Shown: positions 15,702 to 24,717 of the stretch, one piece after another
Layout of the letters: the number at the start of each line of letters is the position of its first letter
Position numbering within the stretch: the stretch's first letter is position 1
Source: Microbacterium salitolerans
GTDB lineage: Bacteria > Actinomycetota > Actinomycetes > Actinomycetales > Microbacteriaceae
Assembly: GCF_019720895.1 (NCBI RefSeq)
Contig: NZ_JAHKSH010000004.1
Location: 372,001 to 436,000 of the forward strand
Direction: 5' to 3'
DNA length: 64,000 nucleotides
Position numbers and translations under genes: made by a program
Notes under the pieces: generated by a model
What the model was told of the DNA's origin: nothing
Databases searched by the model: none
The model's input: the letters and a program-made list of their open reading frames with translations, nothing else

Positions 15702-17624
15702 TCACCCGCGCGCGGGCTCGTCGATCAGCGCCGCGAGCTCGGCGAGGAAGCTCGGCAGGTCGACGCCGCGGCGTGCGATGCGGCGCGCGTTGTCGGGATC
15801 CGCGAACACGTCGACGAACTGCTCGAAGACGGTCTGGAAGGCCGCGCGGTCGGACTCGCTGAACGCCGCGAGTGCGACGACCCGCACGCGGTCGACACCC
15901 CATTCGATCGCCTGCTCGTTCACCGCGACGGCGATCGCCGTGCGCGCCGCCGACATCGTCAGGGCATGCGGGACGGCGAGGTGCTCGGTGAACGCCGTCG
16001 ATGAGAGACGCTCGCGCTCGATGGTGCTCTCGATGTAGGCGTCATCGATGATGCCCTCCCGCCGGAGCGCCGCTCCCAGCTGGCGGATGACGTCGTCGGG
16101 GCTCGCGGCATCGATGTCGCGGACGAATGCCGTGGGCACGAACCAGCGCGCCATCTCGGCGCGCAGTCCGCTGAGGCGCCGCTGTCGGCGGACGCGGTTC
16201 GCGGCGTCGGCGACGCGGTCGATGTCGCGGCCCGAGAGGAACGGCGTGATCCGCACGACCCGCTCGGCGTCACCGGGATGCCGCGTGGGCGGGTCGACGG
16301 TCGAGAGGACCAGATCGGTGGTCGCCTCTCCGCCGGCGAGGTGTCGGCTCACGACGTCCGTGACCTCGATCTCGTGTCCCAGGGCGCGCACGACGCTCTG
16401 GCTCAGGCGCTGTCGCATCTCCTCGAGCCCGGGGCTGACGATCGTCGCCGTGAGCTTGTCGGCCGGTGACCGGTCGACCTCGAGCGTCGTGCCGAGATGC
16501 ATCGCGATGTCGGTGATCTCATCGTCGGGGATCGCGACGCCGAGCGCGTCGGACAGATCTCCTGAGATCGAGACGGCCATCTCGAACACCATCGGCGACG
16601 CCGACTTGAGCGACCGGGTCATGGGGTTCCGCGACCGCAGCTGCTCGGCCGCTCGCTCCACCAGGTTCTGCACGTGCAGCGCGAGGCGCGTCGCGAACCG
16701 CTCGTCCGACAGCTCGACGCCGTACGTGCGCGCCGCCCGCGACAGCGCGTCGGCGACGGCCGTCGCCACGGACGGATCCACGTCGGCCACGTCGGCCGGG
16801 CGCAGCTCCACGACGGAGAGCAGCGTCAGCGCGGCGAGGTGGGCGAGGTCGCCCGCGCCCAAACGCACGCCGAGACGCTCGCGGGCGATGCCGTCGATGA
16901 TGCCGGCCACGCGCGCTCGCTGCTCCCCGGCGTCCGTCCGCGGGTCGAGCGCGTGCCCGCGCGCCGTCCGGTCCGCCGCGATGACGATGTGGAGCGCGAC
17001 GTCGTCGGCCGCGAGCTCGTTGACGGCGAAGCCGCTGTCGCGCAGCCCCGTGAGGAGATCTCCCCCGACCGAGGCGAACGACGACGTGTCGAAGCCCACC
17101 TGCTCGGCCGCACGCCGGATCGCGTCGTCCCCGTGGGCCCCCTCGTCGCGGACGTCGTCGACCACGCGGCTCAGGAACCGGCGCCGCGCGAGCTCGGGCC
17201 CCTCGAGGGTGATGACGGCGGCCTCCCGCGAGAAGGACAGGTCGGTGCCGGCCAGCATGCCGCGGATGCGTCGCAGATCGCCCTCGACCGTGCCGCTGCT
17301 CACGTGCAGCTCGAGCGCGGTCTCGTAGACGTCCACGCCGTCCTGCGCATCGAGCAGGCGCCGGATCAGGGCATGGATCCGCTCCCGGGGGCTGCCCCGC
17401 TCGGCCTCGGGCTCGGCGATCTCCGCGGCCACCGGCGTCGCCCGGTATCCCCGCGGTCCCGACTCGATCGCATCGCCTCCGGGCGTGCGCTCGTTGATGC
17501 TCGTCACGTACGAGCGGATGCTGCGCTGCGTCACGCCGAGGTGGTCGGCGAGGGACCCTGCCGTGACCCAGTCGGAGCGACGCAGCAGGACGCGGAGCAT
17601 GCGCGCCTGTCTTGTCCTCGTCAC
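15702..17624 (-). CDS. mtlR: MtlR-type PTS-controlled transcriptional activator (BglG/LevR class)
   Basis: A 640-residue regulator divergent from the PTS genes it probably activates. Its order is an HTH_11 domain (about 1-55), Mga-like HTH (about 85-160), two PRD domains (about 175-400; the second with EITDIAMHLG), an EIIB-Gat-like region and a C-terminal EIIA-type domain with the phosphorylatable His in LAVPHAL. Phosphorylation by HPr and EIIs would signal mannitol supply. In the EIIB-like part the usual Cys is replaced (IVSPGLEEM), so that site cannot be phosphorylated in the normal way. GTG 17624 is the best start; no ATG precedes the HTH in a credible place. Confidence 0.88.
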   Translation of the reverse strand: MTRTRQARMLRVLLRRSDWVTAGSLADHLGVTQRSIRSYVTSINERTPGGDAIESGPRGYRATPVAAEIAEPEAERGSPRERIHALIRRLLDAQDGVDVYETALELHVSSGTVEGDLRRIRGMLAGTDLSFSREAAVITLEGPELARRRFLSRVVDDVRDEGAHGDDAIRRAAEQVGFDTSSFASVGGDLLTGLRDSGFAVNELAADDVALHIVIAADRTARGHALDPRTDAGEQRARVAGIIDGIARERLGVRLGAGDLAHLAALTLLSVVELRPADVADVDPSVATAVADALSRAARTYGVELSDERFATRLALHVQNLVERAAEQLRSRNPMTRSLKSASPMVFEMAVSISGDLSDALGVAIPDDEITDIAMHLGTTLEVDRSPADKLTATIVSPGLEEMRQRLSQSVVRALGHEIEVTDVVSRHLAGGEATTDLVLSTVDPPTRHPGDAERVVRITPFLSGRDIDRVADAANRVRRQRRLSGLRAEMARWFVPTAFVRDIDAASPDDVIRQLGAALRREGIIDDAYIESTIERERLSSTAFTEHLAVPHALTMSAARTAIAVAVNEQAIEWGVDRVRVVALAAFSESDRAAFQTVFEQFVDVFADPDNARRIARRGVDLPSFLAELAALIDEPARG

Positions 17625-17654
17625 CGCACCAGTCAAGCACCCGCTCGCCGCAGA

Positions 17655-17673
17655 TTTCCGGAGGGGGCGGAAA
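17655..17673. promoter_or_regulatory. Inverted repeat between mtlR and the PTS operon
   Basis: TTTCCG and CGGAAA flank a 7-nt G-rich spacer in the 106-bp divergent gap. Downstream, TTGCCA, a 17-nt spacer and CAGGAT could form the promoter of the PTS operon. It is a reasonable place for an MtlR or catabolite-control site, but this is inference from position and symmetry only. Confidence 0.35.
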
Positions 17674-17730
17674 CTGCCTGCCATTGCCAGAACCCTTGCC
17701 GAGGAACAGGATGAGTGGGAAGAAGGAGAC

Positions 17731-18039
17731 ATGAGATCGATGAAGATCCTGGTGGTGTGCGGAGCAGGCGCATCGAGCACGTTCGTGGCGGCGCGCCTCG
17801 AGCGTGCCGCGCGTGCGTCCGGGCTCGCTCTCGCCGCGTCCGCGCAGCCTCTCGCATCGTTCGCCGACACGATCCGCGGCGCCGATGCGGTGCTGCTCGG
17901 CTCCCACCTCCCTGACGGCGCGGACACCGTGCGCGCCGTGGCGGGGGGCCATGGCGTGCCCGTCGCCGTCCTCCCCTCCGACATCGCACGCGACCGCGAC
18001 GGCTCGCGTGCCCTCGCGCTCGTCCAGGACATGCTCTGA
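17731..18039 (+). CDS. Stand-alone PTS EIIB protein, lactose/cellobiose type
   Basis: A 102-residue protein with the P-loop KILVVCGAGASSTFVAARL; the Cys (residue 10) is the phosphorylation site of EIIB-Lac/Cel domains. It opens the PTS operon with a strong ribosome site (AAGGAG, 4-5 nt before the ATG). No matching EIIC or EIIA of this class lies nearby, and MtlA downstream carries its own EIIB. It may complement a distant permease or act as a phosphorylation-dependent signal to MtlR, whose own EIIB-like cysteine is missing. Confidence 0.82.
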   Translation: MRSMKILVVCGAGASSTFVAARLERAARASGLALAASAQPLASFADTIRGADAVLLGSHLPDGADTVRAVAGGHGVPVAVLPSDIARDRDGSRALALVQDML

Positions 18040-18082
18040 CGGATCCGCACACCGCGGATCCCCACCACGAAAGGAAGCCATC

Positions 18083-18352
18083 ATGGCCACTCGCACCGTC
18101 ACCATCGCCTCGTCCCACGGTCTGCACGCGCGCCCCGCGAAGCTGTTCGCGGAGGCGGCCAAGAACTCGGGGCAGACCGTGACGATCGGCAAGGGCGAGG
18201 GCGCACCCGTCAACGCCGCGAGCATCCTGGGCGTCATCTCGCTGGGCGCCAACACGGGCGACGTGGTCACGCTGAACGTCGAGGGCGAGAACGCCGACGC
18301 GGTTCTCGACCAGCTCTCGACCATGCTCGAGACCGACACGGACGCGGAGTGA
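18083..18352 (+). CDS. ptsH: HPr phosphocarrier protein
   Basis: The 89-residue general PTS phosphocarrier: accepts phosphate from enzyme I at His15 (SSHGLHARPA) and passes it to EIIA domains. A Ser at 47 in NAASILG matches the regulatory serine region of Gram-positive HPr. AAGGAAG lies ahead of the ATG. It stands between the EIIB gene and ptsI, so this operon supplies the general PTS proteins together with mannitol-specific ones. Confidence 0.95.
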   Translation: MATRTVTIASSHGLHARPAKLFAEAAKNSGQTVTIGKGEGAPVNAASILGVISLGANTGDVVTLNVEGENADAVLDQLSTMLETDTDAE

Positions 18353-18357
18353 TCCCG

Positions 18358-20004
18358 ATGCCCGAGATCCACGGCACCGGAATCGGGCAGGGCGTCGCGC
18401 AGGGCCCCGTCGCGCGCATGGCGGCCGGACTGGCGCCGCCCTCGGAGGCGCCGTCGACACGCACCCCCGACGAGGAGAAGGCGAGCGTCGCGGAGGCCGT
18501 CGCCGCCGTCGCCGCCGAGCTCAACGCACGAGGCGAGCGCGCCGGCGGATCCGCGCGCGACGTGCTCGAGGCACAGGCCATGATGGCCGAGGATCCGACG
18601 CTCGAAGAGACCGTGCACGCCAGGATCGACCAGGGGGCGACGGGCGAGCACGCGGTGCACACGGCGTTCGCCGAGTTCGCCGAGCAGCTGGTCGCTCTGG
18701 GCGGGTACCTCGGCGAGCGCGCGGCCGACCTCGCGGACGTCGCGCAGCGCGTCATCGCGCACCTGCGCGGCGTCGCGGCCCCCGGCGTGCCGGAGCCCGG
18801 GCACCCGTTCGTCCTCGTCGCCACCGACCTCGCGCCGGCCGACACGGCCCTACTCGACCTCGACCAGGTGCTCGCCGTCGTCACGACGGAGGGCGGCCCC
18901 ACCTCGCACACGGCGATCCTCGCGCGCGAGAAGGGCATCGTCGCCGTCGTGGGCACGGGCCAGGCGGATCTCGCCGATGGCCAGGCCGTGATCGTCGACG
19001 CCGAGAACGGCCTCGTCATCGCGGACCCGACGGACGCGCAGCTCGCCGACGCCGCCGCGCGGGCGGCCGACCGCGCGGCCGTGGCGAACGCGCCGATCAC
19101 TCCCGGGGCTCTCGCCGACGGCACGGCGGTGCCCCTGCTCGCGAACCTCGGCTCGCCCGAAGGCGCCGCCGAGGCGATCGCTCTCGGGGCCGAGGGCGTC
19201 GGCCTCTTCCGCACGGAGTTCCTCTTCCTGTCGAGCGAGGAGGCGCCCAGCGTCGAGAGCCAGAAGAGCAGCTATCGGCAGATGCTCGAGGCGTTCGCCG
19301 GCAGGAAGGTCGTCGTGCGCGCGCTCGATGCGGGCGCCGATAAGCCCCTCCCCTTCCTCACCGACGCCGACGAGGAGAACCCGGCGCTCGGTCGTCGCGG
19401 GATCCGCGCCCTCCAGCACCGTGAGAACGTCCTGCGCGACCAGCTCACGGCGCTCGCACAGGCCGACGCCGAGACCGACGCCGACCTCTGGGTCATGGCG
19501 CCCATGGTCGCGACCGTCGACGAGACGGAGTACTTCACGGCGCTCGCGAAGGAGCTCGGGCTGAAGACCGTCGGCGTCATGGTCGAGGTCCCGTCGAGCG
19601 CCGTGCTCGCCGAGGAGATCCTCCGGACCGCCGACTTCGCCTCGATCGGCACCAACGACCTCGTGCAGTACACGATGGCCGCCGACCGCCTGCTCGGATC
19701 CGTCGCGCACCTGCAGAGCCCGTGGCACCCCGCGGCGCTCCGCCTCATCAAGATGGTCGCCGACGGCGGCGCCGCGAACGGCAAGCCCGTGGGCGTGTGC
19801 GGGGAAGCCGCAGCGGATCCGCTGCTCGCCGTCGTGCTCGTCGGGCTCGGCGTGCAGTCGCTCTCGATGTCTCCCTCCGCCCTCGCCGACGTGCGCGCGG
19901 AGCTCCTCACACGCACGCTCGACGACGCGAAGCGCATCGCCGAGGCCGCGCTGCGCACCGCGAACGCCGACGCCGCCAAGACGGCGGCGCGCGGCGCGGC
20001 GTGA
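18358..20004 (+). CDS. ptsI: PTS enzyme I (PEP-protein phosphotransferase)
   Basis: Takes phosphate from PEP and gives it to HPr. The 548-residue protein has the phospho-histidine in GGPTSHTAIL (His184) and the PEP-binding TIM barrel with FRTEFLF, the SIGTNDLVQYTMA signature and the active-site Cys in VGVCGEAA. ATG 18358 is preferred because GGAG lies at suitable distance; an in-frame GTG at 18349 overlaps the ptsH stop and is the alternative. Confidence 0.94.
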   Translation: MPEIHGTGIGQGVAQGPVARMAAGLAPPSEAPSTRTPDEEKASVAEAVAAVAAELNARGERAGGSARDVLEAQAMMAEDPTLEETVHARIDQGATGEHAVHTAFAEFAEQLVALGGYLGERAADLADVAQRVIAHLRGVAAPGVPEPGHPFVLVATDLAPADTALLDLDQVLAVVTTEGGPTSHTAILAREKGIVAVVGTGQADLADGQAVIVDAENGLVIADPTDAQLADAAARAADRAAVANAPITPGALADGTAVPLLANLGSPEGAAEAIALGAEGVGLFRTEFLFLSSEEAPSVESQKSSYRQMLEAFAGRKVVVRALDAGADKPLPFLTDADEENPALGRRGIRALQHRENVLRDQLTALAQADAETDADLWVMAPMVATVDETEYFTALAKELGLKTVGVMVEVPSSAVLAEEILRTADFASIGTNDLVQYTMAADRLLGSVAHLQSPWHPAALRLIKMVADGGAANGKPVGVCGEAAADPLLAVVLVGLGVQSLSMSPSALADVRAELLTRTLDDAKRIAEAALRTANADAAKTAARGAA

Positions 20005-20036
20005 CGCACATCCCCCACCAGAGAGAAGACGAGATC

Positions 20037-22019
20037 ATGTCATCGCAGACAGAGCAGTCGAAGCCTCCCGGAGGCTTCCGCGTCGTCGTCCAGAAGGCCG
20101 GCTCCTTCATGTCGGGCATGATCATGCCCAACATCCCCGCGCTCGTCGCGTGGGGGCTGTTCACGGCCTTCTTCATCGAGAAGGGCTGGACGCCCGTCCC
20201 CGCGCTCGAGACGATCGTCGGCCCGATGATCCACTACCTCCTGCCGCTGGTCATCGCCTACACCGGCGGATTCATGGTCTTCGACAAGCGCGGCGGCGTC
20301 GTCGGCGTCATCGCCACGATGGGCGCGATCGCGGGAAGCGACTGGCTCATCCAGCTGCGCATCGACGGCGGCGAGGAGGGGCTCGGCCAGATCCACATGT
20401 TCCTCGGCGCCATGATCATGGGTCCGCTGGCGGCCTGGATCATGAAGAAGCTCGACGCCCTGTGGGAGGGGAAGGTCCGCGCAGGGTTCGAGATGCTCGT
20501 CTCGATGTTCTCGGCCGGCATCTTCGGTTTCATCGCCGGGATCTTCGCGTTCTATGTTCTCGCGCCGATCGTCAACTGGCTCACGAGCATCCTTTCGATC
20601 GCCGTCGAGTTCCTCGTCGAGAACGGGCTCCTCCCCCTCACGAGCGTCATCATCGAGCCGGCGAAGATCTTCTTCCTGAACAACGCGATCAATCACGGCG
20701 TGCTCACGCCGCTCGGCATCGCCGAGGTGCAGGAGTCCGGCAAGTCGATCCTCTTCCTGCTCGAGGCGAACCCCGGTGTCGGCCTCGGTCTGCTGCTCGC
20801 GTTCTCGATCTTCGGCGTGGGAGCCGCCAAGGGATCCGCGCCCGGCGCCGCGATCATCCAATTCTTCGGCGGCATCCACGAGGTCTACTTCCCTTACGTG
20901 CTCATGAAGCCGCTGCTCCTCATCGCCGTCATCGCCGGCGGCATGTCGGGCGTCTTCGTGAACGTGCTGTTCTCGACGGGACTGCGCGCGCCCGCGGCAC
21001 CCGGCTCGATCTTCGCGGTGATGCTGCAGACGGCCAGCGGCGACTACCTCGGCGTGATCCTCGCCGTCGCCGTCTCCGCAGCCGTCACGTTCCTCATCGC
21101 CGCGGTCATCCTGCGCGCGAGCCGGAGGCGCGACCTCGCCAACGCCGACGACAGCTTCGCATCGGCGGTCCAGCAGACGCAGGCGAACAAGGGCAAGGAC
21201 TCGGCCGTGCTGTCGGGCCTCGTCGGGGCGCAGACCGCGACCCGCACGGCGATCGAGAAGGTCGTGTTCGCGTGCGACGCGGGCATGGGGTCGTCGGCCA
21301 TGGGCGCGAGCGTCCTGCGCAAGAAGATCAAGGAGGCCGGGATCGACGGTGTGACGGTCACCAACAAGTCCATCGCGGCGCTCGACGGGTCCCACGATCT
21401 GGTCGTCACGCAGGCGCAGCTCACGGATCGCGCGAAGCAGAACGAGCCGGAGGCGCTGCACGTGTCGGTCGGCACCTTCATGAACGCGCCGGAGTACGAC
21501 GAGGTCGTGCAGATGCTCCTCGCGCAGCAGAACGGCTCCGCGGCCGCGGAGCCGGACGAGACGCCGCAGGAGGCCTCGCAGAGCGCCGAGGTGCTGCGGC
21601 CCGAGTACGTGCGGATCCACGCGGGCTCCGTCACGCGCGACGAGGCGCTGCAGGAGGCGACGAGCATCCTGCAGGGCGCCGGAGCCGTCACGGCCGACTA
21701 CTACGAGGCCATGCGCGACCGCGAGGCGACGGTGTCGACGTTCATGGGCAACGGGCTCGCGATCCCCCACGGCACGGATCAGGCGAAGGACGCGGTTCTC
21801 GGATCTGCGCTCTCCGTCGTCCGCTACGACGGCGGCGTCGACTGGGGCGACGGCGACACCGCCACCTTCGTCGTGGGCATCGCCGGCAAGGGCGGCGCCC
21901 ACCTCGAGATCCTCGCGAGCGTCGCGCAGCAGTTCAGCGACGACGACACCGTCGCGAAGCTCGCCGCCGCCGAGACGCCGGAGGCGCTCTACGCGCTGCT
22001 CGCCGGCTCGCTGAACTGA
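20037..22019 (+). CDS. mtlA: Mannitol PTS permease EIICBA
   Basis: Imports mannitol while phosphorylating it to mannitol-1-phosphate. The 660-residue protein has all three domains fused: membrane EIIC (about 13-360, with the GGIHEVYFPY stretch at 278-287), EIIB (about 405-495, Cys413 in VVFACDAGMGSS) and EIIA (about 520-658, His578 in GLAIPHGTD). Full fusion matches E. coli MtlA. GAGAGAAGACGAG precedes the ATG, 32 bp behind ptsI. The large open frame that extends upstream is only ptsI in another register. Confidence 0.95.
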   Translation: MSSQTEQSKPPGGFRVVVQKAGSFMSGMIMPNIPALVAWGLFTAFFIEKGWTPVPALETIVGPMIHYLLPLVIAYTGGFMVFDKRGGVVGVIATMGAIAGSDWLIQLRIDGGEEGLGQIHMFLGAMIMGPLAAWIMKKLDALWEGKVRAGFEMLVSMFSAGIFGFIAGIFAFYVLAPIVNWLTSILSIAVEFLVENGLLPLTSVIIEPAKIFFLNNAINHGVLTPLGIAEVQESGKSILFLLEANPGVGLGLLLAFSIFGVGAAKGSAPGAAIIQFFGGIHEVYFPYVLMKPLLLIAVIAGGMSGVFVNVLFSTGLRAPAAPGSIFAVMLQTASGDYLGVILAVAVSAAVTFLIAAVILRASRRRDLANADDSFASAVQQTQANKGKDSAVLSGLVGAQTATRTAIEKVVFACDAGMGSSAMGASVLRKKIKEAGIDGVTVTNKSIAALDGSHDLVVTQAQLTDRAKQNEPEALHVSVGTFMNAPEYDEVVQMLLAQQNGSAAAEPDETPQEASQSAEVLRPEYVRIHAGSVTRDEALQEATSILQGAGAVTADYYEAMRDREATVSTFMGNGLAIPHGTDQAKDAVLGSALSVVRYDGGVDWGDGDTATFVVGIAGKGGAHLEILASVAQQFSDDDTVAKLAAAETPEALYALLAGSLN

Positions 22020-22029
22020 GGGGCCCCGG

Positions 22030-23172
22030 ATGAAGAAGGCAGTCCACTTCGGCGCCGGCAACATCGGACGCGGCTTCGTCGGCGTGCTGCTGGCGGAGGG
22101 CGGCTACGAGATCGTGTTCTCGGACGTCGCGGCTCCCCTCGTCGACGCCATCGCGGCGGCCGACCGCTACACGGTCCACGAAGTGGGCGACGGCGGTCAC
22201 GACCGCGTCGTGACAGGGTTCTCGGCGATCAACAGCGCCGAGGACCCCGCCGGCGTGGCCGCGCAGGTCGCGACCGCCGACGTCCTCACGTGCGCCGTCG
22301 GGCCGACGGTGCTGAAGTTCATCGCCCCCCACGTGCTCGCCGGCCTGCGACTGCGGCGCAGCGACGCCGCTCCCCTGCAGGTCATGGCCTGCGAGAACGC
22401 GATCGGCGCCACCGACCAGCTCCGAGCGCACGTCGAGGAGCTCGCGGGGTCCGAGTGGGCCGCGCTCTCCGGACGCGCCGTGTTCGCGAACACGGCCGTG
22501 GACCGCATCGTGCCCGGTCAGCCGGAGGGCGCGGGGATCGACGTCACGGTCGAGCCGTTCTTCGAATGGGCGATCGAAAGGGGGCCGTTCGGCGCCGACC
22601 TCCCGTCGATCCCCGGAGCGCACTTCGTCGACGACCTCGGTCCGTACATCGAGCGCAAGCTGTTCACGGTCAACACCGGTCATGCCGCGACCGCGTATCA
22701 CGGGGCTCAGGCCGGGATCCGCACGATCTCCGAGGCACTCGCCGACGCGGACGTCGCGGCCTCCGTCGAGCGCGCCCTCGAGGAGACGAGCGCACTGCTC
22801 GAGGCGAAGCACGGGTTCGACGCGGACGACCTCGCCGACTACCGCGCGACGATCCTGCGCCGCTTCCGCAACCCAGCTCTCCCCGACACGGTGGAGCGCG
22901 TCGGCCGGCAGCCGCTGCGCAAGCTGTCGCGTCACGAGCGCTTCGTCGGCCCCGCCGCGGAGGCCGCCGAGCGCGGCCTCCCCACCGCCGGGCTCGTCGG
23001 CGCGATCGACGCCGCGCTCGCGTTCACGTCCGACGACGCGCAGGTCGCCGAGATGCACGAGAAGCTCGGCGCGCTCGATGCCGAGGCCTTCACCGCGGAG
23101 GTGACCGGACTCGATCCGGCGCACCCGCTGTTCGCCGCGGTCCGCGCGGTGGTGGCGCGGCACGTCAGCTGA
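22030..23172 (+). CDS. mtlD: Mannitol-1-phosphate 5-dehydrogenase
   Basis: Oxidises mannitol-1-phosphate to fructose-6-phosphate with NAD. The 380-residue protein has the Rossmann loop HFGAGNIGRGF (6-16), the polyol-dehydrogenase signature region with ERKLFTVNTGHA and the C-terminal helical domain. It follows mtlA by 10 bp and closes the operon before the hairpin at 23175-23207. Confidence 0.95.
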   Translation: MKKAVHFGAGNIGRGFVGVLLAEGGYEIVFSDVAAPLVDAIAAADRYTVHEVGDGGHDRVVTGFSAINSAEDPAGVAAQVATADVLTCAVGPTVLKFIAPHVLAGLRLRRSDAAPLQVMACENAIGATDQLRAHVEELAGSEWAALSGRAVFANTAVDRIVPGQPEGAGIDVTVEPFFEWAIERGPFGADLPSIPGAHFVDDLGPYIERKLFTVNTGHAATAYHGAQAGIRTISEALADADVAASVERALEETSALLEAKHGFDADDLADYRATILRRFRNPALPDTVERVGRQPLRKLSRHERFVGPAAEAAERGLPTAGLVGAIDAALAFTSDDAQVAEMHEKLGALDAEAFTAEVTGLDPAHPLFAAVRAVVARHVS

Positions 23173-23174
23173 CG

Positions 23175-23207
23175 CTGTGGGGAGGATCCTTCGGGTTCTC
23201 CCCACAG
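23175..23207. terminator. Hairpin after mtlD
   Basis: CTGTGGGGAG (23175-23184) pairs exactly with 23198-23207 around a 13-nt loop, 2 bp behind the mtlD stop codon. It ends the PTS operon. Confidence 0.72.
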
Positions 23208-23256
23208 TTCGCCCGGATTCCTCGCGGATCCGGCGCCGGCGCGGGACAATCGAGCT

Positions 23257-24033
23257 ATGAGCTACCCGCAGCAGCCGCAGCAGCCGAACACTCCGCCCAC
23301 CCCACCGATGCCCGGTCAGCCCCAGACGGAGTACGGCGCCCCCGCGACCCCGCCGGCGCCCGGTGCGCCGCAGGGTCCGCCGAAGCCGCGGCCCGGCAAG
23401 ATCTTTGCGATCCTCGCGCTGATCGCCGCCATCGTGGGCACCGTCCTCGTCTGTCTCGGATTCTTCGCATTCGCCGGCGACGCGGGACGCGTGCTCGGCT
23501 ATGTCTCGTTCTCGGGCTGGGCGTTCCTCATCGCCGGACTCGTGCTCTCGATCATCGCCCTCGCGCGCAAGGCCGAGGGCAAGGGCATGAGCATCGCGGC
23601 GCTCATCGTCTCGATCGTCGGCGGCGTCATCGGCATCATCGCGGCGATCATCGTCGTGGTGGCCGGGTTCATCGGCTTCGCCGGCACGATGTACGACGAG
23701 TACGGCGACCTCGTCCCCGACGACGACTCCGACTACTCCGTGCCCGAGGGCATGGACGACGACGCGGCGGTGCAGGCCGACTGCGACATGCTGCTCGAGA
23801 TCGACCCGGCCGACCTCGAACCCGGCCAGCCGTTCGACCGGCTGTTCGACGACCTGTCCGACCAGATGCAGACCGAGACCGTGCGCGAGCCGCTCGACGA
23901 CCTCGCCGACGCGTACGAAGACCTGCTCGGCGTGGAGGACGCGTCCGACATGCAGGAGGCCTCCGTCGAGATGCAGCGCGCCAGCACCCAGCTTGCGGAG
24001 GTGTGCGGCGTCGACCTCGGCGATCTCCAGTGA
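23257..24033 (+). CDS. DUF4190-like membrane protein with Pro-rich N terminus
   Basis: 258 residues: a Pro/Gln-rich cytoplasmic head (1-46), three membrane segments (about 48-70, 78-100, 108-142) of the DUF4190 kind with the small-residue repeat AALIVSIVGGVIGIIAAII, then an acidic soluble tail (145-258) with two cysteines. The tail is probably outside the cell. The function is unknown. The gene stands alone between the mtlD terminator and a TetR gene. Confidence 0.75.
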   Translation: MSYPQQPQQPNTPPTPPMPGQPQTEYGAPATPPAPGAPQGPPKPRPGKIFAILALIAAIVGTVLVCLGFFAFAGDAGRVLGYVSFSGWAFLIAGLVLSIIALARKAEGKGMSIAALIVSIVGGVIGIIAAIIVVVAGFIGFAGTMYDEYGDLVPDDDSDYSVPEGMDDDAAVQADCDMLLEIDPADLEPGQPFDRLFDDLSDQMQTETVREPLDDLADAYEDLLGVEDASDMQEASVEMQRASTQLAEVCGVDLGDLQ

Positions 24034-24058
24034 CGCCGGCCGGCACGCTGCGGTAGGG

Positions 24059-24064
24059 CAGAAT
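24059..24064 (+). promoter_or_regulatory. -10 box of the TetR gene, leaderless
   Basis: CAGAAT, 7 nt before GTG 24072. It is a weaker hexamer than the others, but the spacing is the same. Confidence 0.35.
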
Positions 24065-24071
24065 CGGACAC

Positions 24072-24710
24072 GTGCCGAAGATCGTCGACCGTGAAGCCCG
24101 CCGCCAGGAGATCATCGCGACCTACCTGAAGCTGGTGGGCCGTGAGGGCGTCGAGACGGTGACGACGAGGCGGCTCGCGGAAGCGCTCGGGGTCTCGACG
24201 GGCGCGCTGTGGCACTACTTCCACGGGTTCGACGAGGTGCTGCAGCGGTCGTTCGAGCGCATCTTCGCGGCGACGAACGAGCGCATCGCGGCGTCCCTCT
24301 CCGGCCGCGAAGGCCTCGACGCGGTCTGCGCGATGGTCGAGCAGATCCACCCGCTCGACAAGACGACGCAGGATGAGGCGAGCGTGGTGGTCAGCTTCTG
24401 GGGCCGCATCCCGTTCAAGCACGAGATGGCGTCGCTGCAGGCCACGGTCGAGAAGCAGTGGCATGAGGACTACGCGCGCCACCTCGGCCGCGCCGTCGAG
24501 CGCGGCGAACTGACGGCGCACGCGCCGGTCGAGCGCGTCTCCGACCTGCTCATGACGCTCGTCACCGGCACGCAGGTCGAGCACGTGTTCGGCACGCCCA
24601 TCGCCGAGCCGGCCCGGCAGTGGCAGCTGATCGAGACCGTGCTGACGGCCTGGCTCACGCCGAAGGGCCGCGCCGCGGCGCGCTTCGAGGAGCGCACCGC
24701 GAGCGCGTAG
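24072..24710 (+). CDS. TetR-family regulator (BetI-like)
   Basis: A 212-residue repressor type: N-terminal HTH (about 10-55, with RLAEALGVSTGALWHYF), then an all-helical ligand domain of the BetI/TetR_C_6 kind (KTTQDEASVVVSFWGR). It ends 7 bp from the end of the convergent class-III aminotransferase gene. It may control the amine-catabolism genes to its right, but no operator was identified. Confidence 0.85.
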   Translation: MPKIVDREARRQEIIATYLKLVGREGVETVTTRRLAEALGVSTGALWHYFHGFDEVLQRSFERIFAATNERIAASLSGREGLDAVCAMVEQIHPLDKTTQDEASVVVSFWGRIPFKHEMASLQATVEKQWHEDYARHLGRAVERGELTAHAPVERVSDLLMTLVTGTQVEHVFGTPIAEPARQWQLIETVLTAWLTPKGRAAARFEERTASA

Positions 24711-24717
24711 CCAGGCG

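Noticed and set aside
17655-17673. TTTCCG/CGGAAA repeat upstream of the PTS operon as an eighth member of the TTCCG-N5-CGGAA regulon
   Set aside because: The spacer is 7 nt rather than 5, and the genes are functionally unrelated, so it is probably a different site.
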